This document shows positions 7,391-14,553 of a stretch of DNA of 25,957 nucleotides, piece by piece. Source of the DNA: Helicobacteraceae bacterium (GTDB lineage Bacteria; Campylobacterota; Campylobacteria; Campylobacterales; Sulfurimonadaceae); contig JAMOQV010000154.1 of NCBI GenBank assembly GCA_027068615.1, forward strand, positions 1 through 25,957, written 5' to 3'. The notes below the pieces were generated by a model, which saw only the letters and a list, made by a program, of their open reading frames with translations, had not been told where the DNA came from and did no database searches. A program made the position numbers and the translations under genes. Numbering within the stretch: the stretch's first letter is position 1; each line of letters opens with the position of its first letter.

Positions 7391-8188
7391 CCGTGTACTA
7401 CCTACTTTTACCTCTACTAAGATGATGCTATTGCCAATCTCTACATTGTAGATATATTCAAAATCACGATTTAAAATCTCTACATAAAATATCTCTAAAG
7501 GGGATAAAATATCCATCATTTTAGATTTTATCTGTTTTGTGTCTAAGATGCCTTTACTTATCATATCACTCGCTTCTTTTAGTGATGCTGAGATTTTAAG
7601 TGCTTCTTTTCGTTGCTCTTGAGAAAGATAAACATTTCTACTACTTAGTGCTAATCCATCTTTTTCCCTTACGGTATCTACAGCTACAACTTCTACATTC
7701 ATAAAAAACTGTTTAACCATAAGTGAGATTAGGTTTAGTTGTTGTGCATCTTTTTTTCCGAAGTAAGCTTTAGTGGGTGATACCATATTTAAAAGTTTCA
7801 TAACAACTGTTAAAACACCGTTAAAATGTGATGGTCTTGAAGCACCCTCAAGTACAAAACCTCTTACATTTGGAGCAACTATACTTACTTCATCTCTACC
7901 ATAAATATCGTCAGCTTTTGGGAAAAAAAGTATATCTACACCACAAAGTTCACATATAACTTTATCTGCTTCATCTTTTTTTGGGTACTTGTCTAAATCC
8001 TCCCCTTTTAAAAACTGAGTAGGATTTACAAATATAGAGACAATAACTAAATCATTTTCCTCTCTTGCTTTTTTTATAAGCGAAATATGTCCCTCGTGTA
8101 ATGCACCCATAGTTGGTACAAAGCCTATTGTCTTAGTATTTTCTCTTAATATATTTTTTAACTCTAATGGTGTTGAAATAATCTTCAT
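7367..8188 (-). CDS. panC: Pantothenate synthetase
   Basis: PanC condenses pantoate with beta-alanine using ATP, the last step of pantothenate (vitamin B5, coenzyme A precursor) synthesis. The 273 residues contain the nucleotidyl-transferase signature PTMGALHEGH (25-34, with the HxGH motif), FVNPTQF, the pantoate site around SHFNGVLTVVMKLLN, FGKKDAQQL, and the KMSKS-like region GLALSSRNVYLS. No other pantothenate gene is adjacent. It is divergent from prfB across 49 bp, with AAGG before the ATG, and its 3' end overlaps the penicillin-binding protein gene tail to tail. Confidence 0.97.
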   Translation of the reverse strand: MKIISTPLELKNILRENTKTIGFVPTMGALHEGHISLIKKAREENDLVIVSIFVNPTQFLKGEDLDKYPKKDEADKVICELCGVDILFFPKADDIYGRDEVSIVAPNVRGFVLEGASRPSHFNGVLTVVMKLLNMVSPTKAYFGKKDAQQLNLISLMVKQFFMNVEVVAVDTVREKDGLALSSRNVYLSQEQRKEALKISASLKEASDMISKGILDTKQIKSKMMDILSPLEIFYVEILNRDFEYIYNVEIGNSIILVEVKVGSTRLLDNIWL

Positions 8189-8237
8189 TTTATACCTTGA
8201 TGTGTTATACTTTCGTAATTATACAATGGATTAAATT
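8189..8237. promoter_or_regulatory. Divergent promoter region for panC and prfB
   Basis: The 49-bp gap has TATAAT on the minus strand at 8218-8223, placed to start panC transcription near 8210, and TATACT on the plus strand at 8206-8211, placed to start prfB near 8218. The two -10 boxes sit within 20 bp of each other, so the promoters must overlap. No -35 consensus is obvious, which is normal for sigma-70 promoters of this group. Confidence 0.45.
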
Positions 8238-9332
8238 ATGGATAACTATGAATATACAGAACTTTTAAAAAATCTAAAAATAAAGATGCAAAATATCACA
8301 GGTGTAGTTCAACCTCAAAAGATACAAGCAAGATTAGAAGAGATAGAAAAATTGGAAAATGAACAAGATTTTTGGAATGATTCTACTCGTGCAGGTGTAA
8401 TTCAAAAAGAGAAAACTCAACTAGAGAGAAAACTACAAAAATACAACAATGCAAAAGAAGCTATAGATGATGCTTTTGAGCTTTATGAGATGGCTAAAGA
8501 GGAAAATGATGAAGAGACAATTCAGGGTTGTTTTGATGAAGCAGCATCTCTTGAAAAACATATACAAGATATGGAGATAGAAGTTTTACTAAGTGAACCT
8601 CACGATGCAAACAATGCGATACTATCTATCCACCCTGGAGCTGGTGGAACAGAGTCTCAAGACTGGGCTGAGATGCTTTTAAGGATGTATAAAAGATGGG
8701 CTGAAAGAAGAGGTTTTAGTGTTGAGCTTTTAGACTATCAAGTTGGTGAAGAAGCTGGTATAAAAGATGCCTCTATACTTATAAAAGGTGAAAATGCTTA
8801 TGGTTACTTAAAAGTGGAAAATGGTATCCATAGACTTGTAAGGATATCACCATTTGATAGCAATGCAAAAAGACATACATCTTTTTCATCAGTTATGGTT
8901 TCACCTGAGATTGATGATGATATAGATATAGTTATAGAAGATAAAGATATAAGAGTTGATACATACCGTGCAAGTGGAGCTGGTGGACAACATGTAAATA
9001 AAACAGAATCAGCTGTAAGACTAACCCATATAGCTACAAATGTAGTTGTTCAATGTCAAAATGGAAGAAGTCAGCATAAAAACAAAGCAACAGCTATGAA
9101 GATGCTAAAATCAAGACTCTATGAGTTAGAACTTGAAGCAAAACAAGCAGAGATAGATGGCATCTCAAAAAGTGAGATAGGTTGGGGGCATCAGATAAGA
9201 AGTTATGTTATGCAACCGTATCAACAAGTAAAAGATACTCGTTCTAATATAGCTTATTCAAATGTAAGTGCAATACTTGATGGGGATATAGATGAGTTGA
9301 TAGAGGGTGTACTTATAGCGAGTAATCGCTAA
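8238..9332 (+). CDS. prfB: Peptide chain release factor 2
   Basis: RF2 reads UGA and UAA stop codons and triggers peptide release. The 364 residues include the RF2-type anticodon-mimic tripeptide S204-P-F206 (RF1 would have PxT) and the catalytic G249-G-Q251 inside SGAGGQHVNK. The frame is continuous from the ATG: there is no in-frame TGA and no CTTTGAC slippage site near codon 25, so the autoregulatory +1 frameshift known from Escherichia coli is absent here. A hairpin after the stop probably serves as a shared terminator with rplS. Confidence 0.98.
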   Translation: MDNYEYTELLKNLKIKMQNITGVVQPQKIQARLEEIEKLENEQDFWNDSTRAGVIQKEKTQLERKLQKYNNAKEAIDDAFELYEMAKEENDEETIQGCFDEAASLEKHIQDMEIEVLLSEPHDANNAILSIHPGAGGTESQDWAEMLLRMYKRWAERRGFSVELLDYQVGEEAGIKDASILIKGENAYGYLKVENGIHRLVRISPFDSNAKRHTSFSSVMVSPEIDDDIDIVIEDKDIRVDTYRASGAGGQHVNKTESAVRLTHIATNVVVQCQNGRSQHKNKATAMKMLKSRLYELELEAKQAEIDGISKSEIGWGHQIRSYVMQPYQQVKDTRSNIAYSNVSAILDGDIDELIEGVLIASNR

Positions 9333-9341
9333 AAAGTACAA

Positions 9342-9366
9342 CTTAGAAGAATTATTTTCTTCTAAG
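9342..9366. terminator. Hairpin between convergent prfB and rplS
   Basis: CTTAGAAGA (9342-9350) pairs perfectly with TCTTCTAAG (9358-9366) around a 7-base loop. On the minus strand it overlaps the rplS stop codon and is followed by a T-rich stretch (TTGTACTTTTT), so it is best read as the end of the rplS operon. It may also stop prfB transcripts, though the T-run on that side is weak. Confidence 0.6.
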
Positions 9367-9711
9367 CTCTTTAATACGAGCTGCTTTACCAGCAAGATTT
9401 TTAAGATAGTTAAGTTTAGCACGACGAACACGACCGCGACGGATAACTTTTATCTCTTCGATAGAATCAGAATATAGTGGGAAAATTCTTTCAATCCCAA
9501 CACCATTAGCACCAATTTTACGAACTGTGATAGTTTTACCAGTACCTTGACCTCTTTTAGCGACACAAACACCTTCATAAGCTTGGATACGAGTTTTATC
9601 ACCCTCTTTAATAGTTACTGCTAAACGAACAGTATCACCTGCACGAAAATCTGGAATATTTTTCTCAGCTAGTTGTGCTTTTTCAAAGTTTTCAATATAT
9701 TTATTTCTCAT
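9352..9711 (-). CDS. rplS: 50S ribosomal protein L19
   Basis: L19 sits at the 30S-50S interface of the ribosome. The protein is 119 residues with the typical sequence FRAGDTVRLAVTIKEGDKTRIQAYEG followed at about residues 50-75 by the conserved block containing TITVRKIGANGVGIERIFP and the basic tail RRGRVRRAKLNYL. It is the last gene of the rpsP-KH-rimM-trmD-rplS operon and starts 11 bp inside the end of trmD, implying translational coupling. Confidence 0.98.
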   Translation of the reverse strand: MRNKYIENFEKAQLAEKNIPDFRAGDTVRLAVTIKEGDKTRIQAYEGVCVAKRGQGTGKTITVRKIGANGVGIERIFPLYSDSIEEIKVIRRGRVRRAKLNYLKNLAGKAARIKELRRK

Positions 9712-10405
9712 GAGAAATCCTTGTTTTATACTTCAATAGTTGCTTTGGCCTAAAAAACTTAGTTTTACATTCAGACAAAGCTAGTTTTAGTGAGCGAATC
9801 TTACTATGATTTCCCTTTAAATACTCTGAGGGAACATCTATAGAATTAAACCTTTTTGGCTTAGAAAAAGCTGGTGCTTCAAGTAGTTGAGTTTCAAAAC
9901 TCTCAACTGTTAAAGAGTCGCTATTTCCTAAAACACCATCTATATTTCTACTGATGGCATCACACATCACAAGTGATGGTAATTCACCACCTGTAAGTAT
10001 GTAATCGCCTATTGAAAATACTTCATCTGCAAATTGCTCAACAATCCGTTCATCTATCCCCTCATACCTTCCACTCACAAAAGCTATATGGGTTTTCTTA
10101 GCTAATCTCTTAGCATCGTTTTGAACAAACTGTTTTGCAACTGGTGTTAAAAAAACGATATGAACATCTTCATCTTGTTTTTTTAAATCACTCAATGCAT
10201 CATAAAGTGGTTGAGGATTCATAACCATCCCAGCACCACCACCGACTGCAGTATCATCAACTTTTTTATGTTTGTTAAGTGAGTACTCTCTAGGGTCTAA
10301 ATACTCAATCTCTATGATAGACTTATCGATAGAGCGTTTAAGTATAGAGTCTGAGAAATACCCATCAACTATATTTTTAAAAAGTGTTACAAATGTAAAC
10401 TTCAT
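9701..10405 (-). CDS. trmD: tRNA (guanine-N1-)-methyltransferase, m1G37
   Basis: TrmD methylates G37 of tRNAs with a G36 using S-adenosylmethionine and so prevents +1 frameshifts. The 234 residues show the SPOUT trefoil-knot features: GGGAGM at 55-60, SGRYEGIDERI at about 111-121, and IGDYILTGGELPSLV at 132-146. The start is adjacent to the rimM stop (no gap), and the 3' end overlaps rplS by 11 bp. Confidence 0.98.
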   Translation of the reverse strand: MKFTFVTLFKNIVDGYFSDSILKRSIDKSIIEIEYLDPREYSLNKHKKVDDTAVGGGAGMVMNPQPLYDALSDLKKQDEDVHIVFLTPVAKQFVQNDAKRLAKKTHIAFVSGRYEGIDERIVEQFADEVFSIGDYILTGGELPSLVMCDAISRNIDGVLGNSDSLTVESFETQLLEAPAFSKPKRFNSIDVPSEYLKGNHSKIRSLKLALSECKTKFFRPKQLLKYKTRISHEK

Positions 10406-10951
10406 CTATGATGCTTCTAGGATATCCATACCACCTGTTATGGTGATTTTTTTATCTTTTACATCAGTATCTAGCACATAGTTATCATTATATGGCAATA
10501 AAAAGCTTTTTGCAAAACCATCTGAAACTAATCTCTCATCTGTTTTTATCTTTAGGTAGTTATTATCTAAGATTCTATCTATCTCATCAACTTTTCCTAA
10601 AAGCTTTGTATCTTCATAAATATAACAATCTTGCAAATCAAACCAAAAATACTCACCATCTTCTAAATGACAGTTTTTACGAGTATCTTCATAAGTTGTA
10701 TAAAGTTTAGCATTTGTGAATTTTCTAGCATCTTCAGGAGTTGTGCAACCCTTGATTTTTATAAGTCCTCTTTGAAGATTTACATCACTTAGAGTTATAG
10801 TATCTTTTTTATTTAAAATGAAACTATTTCCACTTATAAACTGCTCTGGAAAATCACTTTTTATATGTAATTTCATATCACCTTTTAAACCGACAACTTT
10901 GCCGATAGTTGCGATATGTAATAATTTTTCTTTATCTGATGGCTTCAACAT
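10406..10951 (-). CDS. rimM: 16S rRNA processing / 30S maturation factor RimM
   Basis: RimM helps mature the 3' head of the 30S subunit and binds protein S19. The protein has 181 residues: an N-terminal RimM barrel starting LLHIATIGKVVGLKGDMKLH, and a C-terminal PRC-barrel with FWFDLQDCYIYEDTKLLGKV and a KSFLLPYNDNYVLDTD motif. Its start overlaps the KH-domain gene by 20 bp. A start further inside would cut into the family N-terminus, so the overlapping ATG is preferred. Confidence 0.96.
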   Translation of the reverse strand: MLKPSDKEKLLHIATIGKVVGLKGDMKLHIKSDFPEQFISGNSFILNKKDTITLSDVNLQRGLIKIKGCTTPEDARKFTNAKLYTTYEDTRKNCHLEDGEYFWFDLQDCYIYEDTKLLGKVDEIDRILDNNYLKIKTDERLVSDGFAKSFLLPYNDNYVLDTDVKDKKITITGGMDILEAS

Positions 10952-11171
10952 TAATCCTATAACTTATACCATCTTTAGCTTTACAGCCAGAGATTACAGT
11001 TTTTATAGCACCAATCATCTTACCCTCTTTACCAATCAACTTTCCAATGTCAGCTTTATTGGCATAAAGAACTATCTGTGTTATTTCATCGCTCTTTTCA
11101 ACTTCAACTTTTATATCATCAGGGTTTGATGCTATAAGCTTAGCATACTGTGCGACAAAATCAGCTATCAT
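10932..11171 (-). CDS. khpA: KH-domain RNA-binding protein, KhpA family
   Basis: This 79-residue single KH domain (YlqC/KhpA type) binds RNA; in Gram-positive bacteria it pairs with KhpB and affects cell division and elongation. The GxxG loop is G47-K-E-G50 in GKLIGKEGKMI, followed by the usual helix. Its position between rpsP and rimM is the conserved family context and is the strongest support for the identity. It starts 5 bp after rpsP and overlaps rimM by 20 bp. Confidence 0.93.
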   Translation of the reverse strand: MIADFVAQYAKLIASNPDDIKVEVEKSDEITQIVLYANKADIGKLIGKEGKMIGAIKTVISGCKAKDGISYRINVEAIR

Positions 11172-11176
11172 AACGA

Positions 11177-11404
11177 CTAACGACCAGTTATCTTTTTAAC
11201 ACGATCACTCATTTTAGCACCAACGCTTAACCAGTAATCTAATCTTTCATTATCAACAACTAAAGTTTTTTCATTATTCATTGGGTTGTAGTGTCCAATA
11301 AGTTCAATCCAACCACCATCTCTACGCTTACGGCTATCTGTTACCGCGATACGATAAAAAGGTTGTTTTTTTCTTCCCATACGAGTAAGTCTAATTACTG
11401 TCAT
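11177..11404 (-). CDS. rpsP: 30S ribosomal protein S16
   Basis: S16 is a small 30S assembly protein. The 75-residue sequence begins MTVIRLTRMGRKKQPFYRI and contains DSRKRRDGGWIELIGHYNP, both diagnostic. It heads the KH-rimM-trmD-rplS series. The start has AGGAA about 10 bases upstream. Unlike the usual tight ffh-rpsP arrangement, 192 bp of structured non-coding sequence and three extra genes separate it from ffh, so it probably uses its own promoter. Confidence 0.98.
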   Translation of the reverse strand: MTVIRLTRMGRKKQPFYRIAVTDSRKRRDGGWIELIGHYNPMNNEKTLVVDNERLDYWLSVGAKMSDRVKKITGR

Positions 11405-11540
11405 ATTTAATTTCCTATAAATAAAGTTTTGTGGGGTATCTTGCAGAATAAAATTAAAGTAGTTTTATTGTGCCTCTTACCGCCGTTTGGCGTTTGCTTA
11501 CAACTTCTAATCACAGAGGGATTATTTTAGAAGTCAAACG
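11405..11540 (-). promoter_or_regulatory. Structured 5' leader of rpsP
   Basis: On the minus strand, a possible TATACT -10 box lies at 11547-11552, so the RNA would start near 11540. It can fold as CGTTTG (11535-11540) with CAAACG (11492-11497), and directly inside that ACTTCTAA (11527-11534) with TTAGAAGT (11503-11510), leaving a 5-6 nt one-sided bulge. A CGCC-GTTT-GGCG hairpin (11481-11492) competes for the last base of the outer arm. An AATAAAA/TTTTATT stem lies closer to the start codon. A leader this long and folded before a ribosomal protein gene suggests autoregulation by S16 or an assembly partner; this is inference. Coding potential is absent. Confidence 0.5.
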
Positions 11541-11568
11541 ATGGCAAAAGTATATCTGAAAAATGCTT

Positions 11569-11591
11569 AAATAGTATTAAATATACTATTT
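11569..11591 (-). terminator. Weak hairpin terminator after the DUF6516-like gene
   Basis: AAATAGTA (11569-11576) pairs with TACTATTT (11584-11591) around 7 bases, 6 bp after the stop codon region of the gene ending at 11597. On the minus strand a T5 run follows shortly. The stem is AT-rich, so termination may be partial and leave rpsP partly dependent on the upstream transcript. Confidence 0.4.
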
Positions 11592-11596
11592 TTAAT

Positions 11597-12028
11597 TTAG
11601 AAAAGGTCTAATTTTTTTAATATTTCATCTAATTCAGATTGCATATCTTTGATATTTCCACTAAAACCATCTACTTGTTCATCTTTTCCAATATGTTTAT
11701 GATGTGGTGGATTTTTCTCTTTTACTTTTTTGTTACTATTGTGATGTGGCACATTATCATACCTTATAATATTTTCTTGATTACTATTTACGATACCAAC
11801 TGCATATTTCTTTATCTTTTTTTTATCTGAAAATTCTTGAATATTTACATAAAAATTAAATGATTTAAAATCTTTGCTATATCTAAATTCATCAAGAATA
11901 TCATCATCTATTAGTGAGATATTATCCATAATAAAATCATAATCTAAAGATATTTCAGTTAGTTTTTCAATTTCCATACAAGAAAACATCAACTCATCAA
12001 TCTTAGTATTTTCCAAGTTTAACCTCAA
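11597..12028 (-). CDS. DUF6516 / TumE-like protein, possible toxin
   Basis: The 143-residue protein carries a His-rich pattern R89-Y-D-N92, P94-H-H96 and P108-H-H-K-H112, which matches the core of DUF6516 proteins, a family that includes the TumE toxin of TumE-TumA modules. Family recognition is from memory of that motif, not a search. Catalysis is not established; the clustered His and Asp could form a nuclease-like centre. The N-terminal half is acidic and unrecognised. It is the last of three overlapping small genes inserted between ffh and rpsP and overlaps the previous gene by 26 bp. No helix-turn-helix antitoxin of the TumA type is next to it. Confidence 0.65.
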   Translation of the reverse strand: MRLNLENTKIDELMFSCMEIEKLTEISLDYDFIMDNISLIDDDILDEFRYSKDFKSFNFYVNIQEFSDKKKIKKYAVGIVNSNQENIIRYDNVPHHNSNKKVKEKNPPHHKHIGKDEQVDGFSGNIKDMQSELDEILKKLDLF

Positions 12029-12209
12029 TCTTTTTTATAAAATTAATATGTTCTATAACATCTGTATATTTATGGTATGATTGTTTTTTTATGTTTTCTT
12101 GCTTTTCATAAAATTCATCTAAACTAGAAACATTTGCAAAATTTAACCATTTTTGCAAATCTTCTTTCGCTCTTTCTAGTAGATTTATAAGTTTATTTGT
12201 TTGACTCAT
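12003..12209 (-). CDS. Small hypothetical protein, middle gene of three-gene cassette
   Basis: This 68-residue protein is not recognised. It is helical and charged (LINLLERAKEDLQKWLNF, then SLDEFYEKQENIKKQ) with no membrane segment or cysteine. It overlaps the gene before it by 17 bp and the DUF6516-like gene after it by 26 bp, so its translation is coupled to both. That tight overlap is the main evidence that it is real, and makes it a candidate partner or neutraliser of the DUF6516-like protein. Confidence 0.65.
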   Translation of the reverse strand: MSQTNKLINLLERAKEDLQKWLNFANVSSLDEFYEKQENIKKQSYHKYTDVIEHINFIKKIEVKLGKY

Positions 12210-12432
12210 TTTTTACTTCTAACATCTGGTTGACATCACTTATCTGAGACTCAATTTTCATTTTAAGAGTCTCAATGCTTTTATTGAGTTTTTCTATCTC
12301 ATTTGTCTCTAAATTACAATGCTTCAGTAATAGTTCTTGTAGATTTACCACTTCTATCTTTGTTTGAGCACTATCAACAATTATAGAACTAACAAGTTTG
12401 GTAAAAGCATCTTTTGATGTAGTGTTTTGCAT
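12193..12432 (-). CDS. Small coiled-coil hypothetical protein, first gene of cassette
   Basis: The 79-residue protein is unrecognised. Residues from about 20 to 75 show a heptad-like pattern (VVNLQELLLKHC, then IEKLNKSIETLKMKIESQI), suggesting a coiled coil. The start at 12432 has AAGGAA upstream, 16 bp after the ffh stop, so it is read from the ffh transcript. The end overlaps the next gene by 17 bp. No DNA-binding motif is visible. Confidence 0.65.
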   Translation of the reverse strand: MQNTTSKDAFTKLVSSIIVDSAQTKIEVVNLQELLLKHCNLETNEIEKLNKSIETLKMKIESQISDVNQMLEVKNESNK

Positions 12433-12448
12433 AATATTTCCTTAATTA

Positions 12449-13801
12449 TTATCTAGGAAGATTTGGCATACCAGCTCCACCCATACCACCTAGCATACTT
12501 TGAAGTTGTTTCATACCATTTTTACCTGAGAACTTTTTAGCCATTTTACCTGCATTTTTAAACTGTTTTAGCATACGGTTTATCTCAACTTGACTAAGAC
12601 CACAACCTTTTGCAATTCTTTGTTTTCTTGAGTTGTTTAGTAAATCTGGATTTTCTCTCTCTTTTGGTGTCATAGATGAAACCATCGCTTTTATATTTTT
12701 TAGTTCACTTGAGTTTTCAAAGTCAAAGTCTTTTATAGCTTTGCTCATATTTCCCATACCTGGTATCATCCCCATAATAGAACTCATAGAACCCATCTTT
12801 TTCATAGACTCCATTTGTTCTAAAAAGTCATTGAAATTAAACTTACCTTTTTTTATCTTTTGAGTTAATTTTTTAGCTTGTTTTTCATCTATGATATCAG
12901 CAGTTTTTTCAGCTAAGCCCTCAACATCACCAAATCCCATAAGACGATTAACAACTCTCTCAGGCATAAATACCTCTAAGTTCTCCATCTTTTCACCCAT
13001 ACCGATAAAACGAAGAGGAACTTGTACTTGTGAAGAAAGACCAAGTGCTACACCACCTTTTGCATCACCATCATACTTAGAAAGGATAACACCATCTATA
13101 CCGATTTTTTCTTTAAATGTTGTTGCTGTTCTTACTGCATCTTGACCAGTTAAAGAATCCGCTACATAAAAAATCTCATCAGGGTTTGCAACATCTTTTA
13201 CAGCTTTTAACTCATCCATAAGCTCATCATCTATAGCTAAACGACCAGCTGTATCTATAAGAACTACATCATAAATCTTATCATTTGCATACTTAAGTGC
13301 TGAACTTACAACCTCTACGGGGTTCTTAGTAGCTTCATCTTCAAAAAGTTCAACTTCTATCTGAGTAGTGATTTGGCGAAGTTGCTCAACTGCTGCTAGT
13401 CTTTGTAAATCGGCTGCAACTATAAGAACTTTTTTTCTTTTGTTTTTAAGATAAAGTGCAAGTTTACCAGTTGTAGTAGTTTTACCAGAACCTTGAAGAC
13501 CTGTCATAAGTATAACAGTTGGAGGTGTAGAAGAAAATACAAACCCTTTATTTCCACCAACTTCTAAAAGTTCATTTAGAGTTGCTCTAAGTGCATCTAA
13601 AAATTGCTCTTTTCCTATCCCTTTTGCTTTTGTACCTAGTTCAACTTTTTGAATTAATTCTTTAACAACTTTATGGTTTACATCTGCTTTTAATAGCGAC
13701 TTTTTAAGCTCTGTTAGTGCTTTTTTAAGTGTTTTTTCATCATCAAATGTACGAATTTTATTTATAGCTGTGGTAAATGAACCTGTCAATGTGTCAAACA
13801 T
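12449..13801 (-). CDS. ffh: Signal recognition particle protein Ffh (SRP54)
   Basis: Ffh binds 4.5S RNA and signal sequences and delivers ribosomes making membrane proteins to FtsY. The 450 residues have the N domain (1-90), a G domain with Walker A GLQGSGKTTTTGKLA (101-115), AADLQRLAAVEQL, DTAGR and SKYDGDAKGG, and a Met-rich M domain (about 300-450) ending in a Gly/Met tail. The usual DTYRPAA box appears as ADLQRLAA, a common variant. The 4.5S RNA gene is not in this window. ffh heads the minus-strand run of genes down to rplS. Confidence 0.98.
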   Translation of the reverse strand: MFDTLTGSFTTAINKIRTFDDEKTLKKALTELKKSLLKADVNHKVVKELIQKVELGTKAKGIGKEQFLDALRATLNELLEVGGNKGFVFSSTPPTVILMTGLQGSGKTTTTGKLALYLKNKRKKVLIVAADLQRLAAVEQLRQITTQIEVELFEDEATKNPVEVVSSALKYANDKIYDVVLIDTAGRLAIDDELMDELKAVKDVANPDEIFYVADSLTGQDAVRTATTFKEKIGIDGVILSKYDGDAKGGVALGLSSQVQVPLRFIGMGEKMENLEVFMPERVVNRLMGFGDVEGLAEKTADIIDEKQAKKLTQKIKKGKFNFNDFLEQMESMKKMGSMSSIMGMIPGMGNMSKAIKDFDFENSSELKNIKAMVSSMTPKERENPDLLNNSRKQRIAKGCGLSQVEINRMLKQFKNAGKMAKKFSGKNGMKQLQSMLGGMGGAGMPNLPR

Positions 13802-13837
13802 AAAATACCTTATTTATTGGGTGTAGATTTTTTTGCG

Positions 13838-13843
13838 ATTATA
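13838..13843 (-). promoter_or_regulatory. -10 box of the ffh promoter
   Basis: TATAAT on the minus strand, preceded by GA, would start transcription near 13830, about 29 bases before the ffh ATG at 13801. AAGG lies at a suitable distance before the ATG. No clear -35 box is seen. Confidence 0.5.
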
Positions 13844-13907
13844 TCAAAGTGGTGCTTTTATAAGGTTTAATGAATAAAATATCACTTATAAAATAGTGGA
13901 GATAATA

Positions 13908-14483
13908 ATGGATAAAATTGGAAGTTTTATAAATATAAAAACACAAGATTTTTATTTTAATGGTTGTAGTGGTTGTGATGGGGATTGTTGCAATGGTGCA
14001 AAAGGTTTTGCACTTTCTCCACTTATACTTGAAGATTTTGAAGAGGTCTATAAAAATTTTGCTATTGTGTTTGGTTTTCAAGATGAAAATTTAAGAGCTT
14101 ATGTAGTTTTAAATGATGGAAAAAGCCACTGTAGATATTATATAGATAATAAATGTAGTATATATGAACAAAGAACTCCAGCTTGTAAACTATACCCTAT
14201 AAGTCCATATTTTGAGCATATACTAGTTGATAGTGAGTGTCCATCTATAAATGATAAATCAGGGATTTGTTTATCTCACAATGGTAAAATAAATGATGCT
14301 TTTTATACTAAAAGATTGGATAATTTTAAAGATAAACTAGAAAAAACTTATATGTTTTATGATGCTATAAACGATAAAGAGAATTTTGAAGTTATAGGGA
14401 ATATTTTAGGTATAGATATATTAAAGTACATAAAAAATACAGATGATAAATACTTAAAAATGCATCTTGATTCTTTAAATTAA
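13908..14483 (+). CDS. YkgJ-family cysteine cluster protein
   Basis: Proteins of this family carry a CxxC...CC pattern thought to bind zinc or an Fe-S cluster; their role is not settled. Here the 191 residues contain C20-SG-C23-DGD-C27-C28, then C75, C83, C93 (in RTPACKLYP), C111 and C121. There is no membrane segment. The ATG at 13908 is chosen over the in-frame GTG at 13896 because TGGAG lies 6 bases before it. It stands alone on the plus strand, divergent from ffh and convergent with the stressosome operon. Confidence 0.85.
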   Translation: MDKIGSFINIKTQDFYFNGCSGCDGDCCNGAKGFALSPLILEDFEEVYKNFAIVFGFQDENLRAYVVLNDGKSHCRYYIDNKCSIYEQRTPACKLYPISPYFEHILVDSECPSINDKSGICLSHNGKINDAFYTKRLDNFKDKLEKTYMFYDAINDKENFEVIGNILGIDILKYIKNTDDKYLKMHLDSLN

Positions 14484-14496
14484 ACAAAAAAGCAAA

Positions 14497-14550
14497 TAGA
14501 CTTCTTGAAAAAGTGATGTGCTATATTTAAGAGGTTGTACAAGAAGTCTA
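14497..14550 (-). terminator. Terminator of the stressosome/c-di-GMP operon
   Basis: TAGACTTCTTG (14497-14507) and CAAGAAGTCTA (14540-14550) form a perfect 11-bp inverted repeat with a 32-base loop, directly after the stop of the GGDEF/EAL gene. On the minus strand a T-rich tract follows (TTTGCTTTTTTG). The long loop is unusual for an intrinsic terminator, but the placement and T-run support it. It may also end the plus-strand YkgJ transcript, without a clear T-run. Confidence 0.55.
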
Positions 14551-14553
14551 ATA

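Noticed and set aside
8238..8330. Programmed +1 frameshift in prfB
   Set aside because: The reading frame is continuous from ATG to stop with no in-frame TGA or slippage heptamer, so no frameshift is required.
11405..11596. 4.5S SRP RNA beside ffh
   Set aside because: The region folds into several stems but has no SRP RNA apical core (GGAA-type loop with the asymmetric internal loop).
13840..13860. Attachment-site duplicate of the tRNA-Leu 3' end marking an island from ffh to the tRNA
   Set aside because: Only GTGGTGC (7 bp) is shared with the tRNA end, no integrase is present, and housekeeping genes lie between; the match is chance-level.
13839..14081. Minus-strand open frame opposite the YkgJ-family gene
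   Set aside because: Its Lys/Thr/Ile-rich sequence is the complement of a conserved cysteine-cluster gene and has no independent support.
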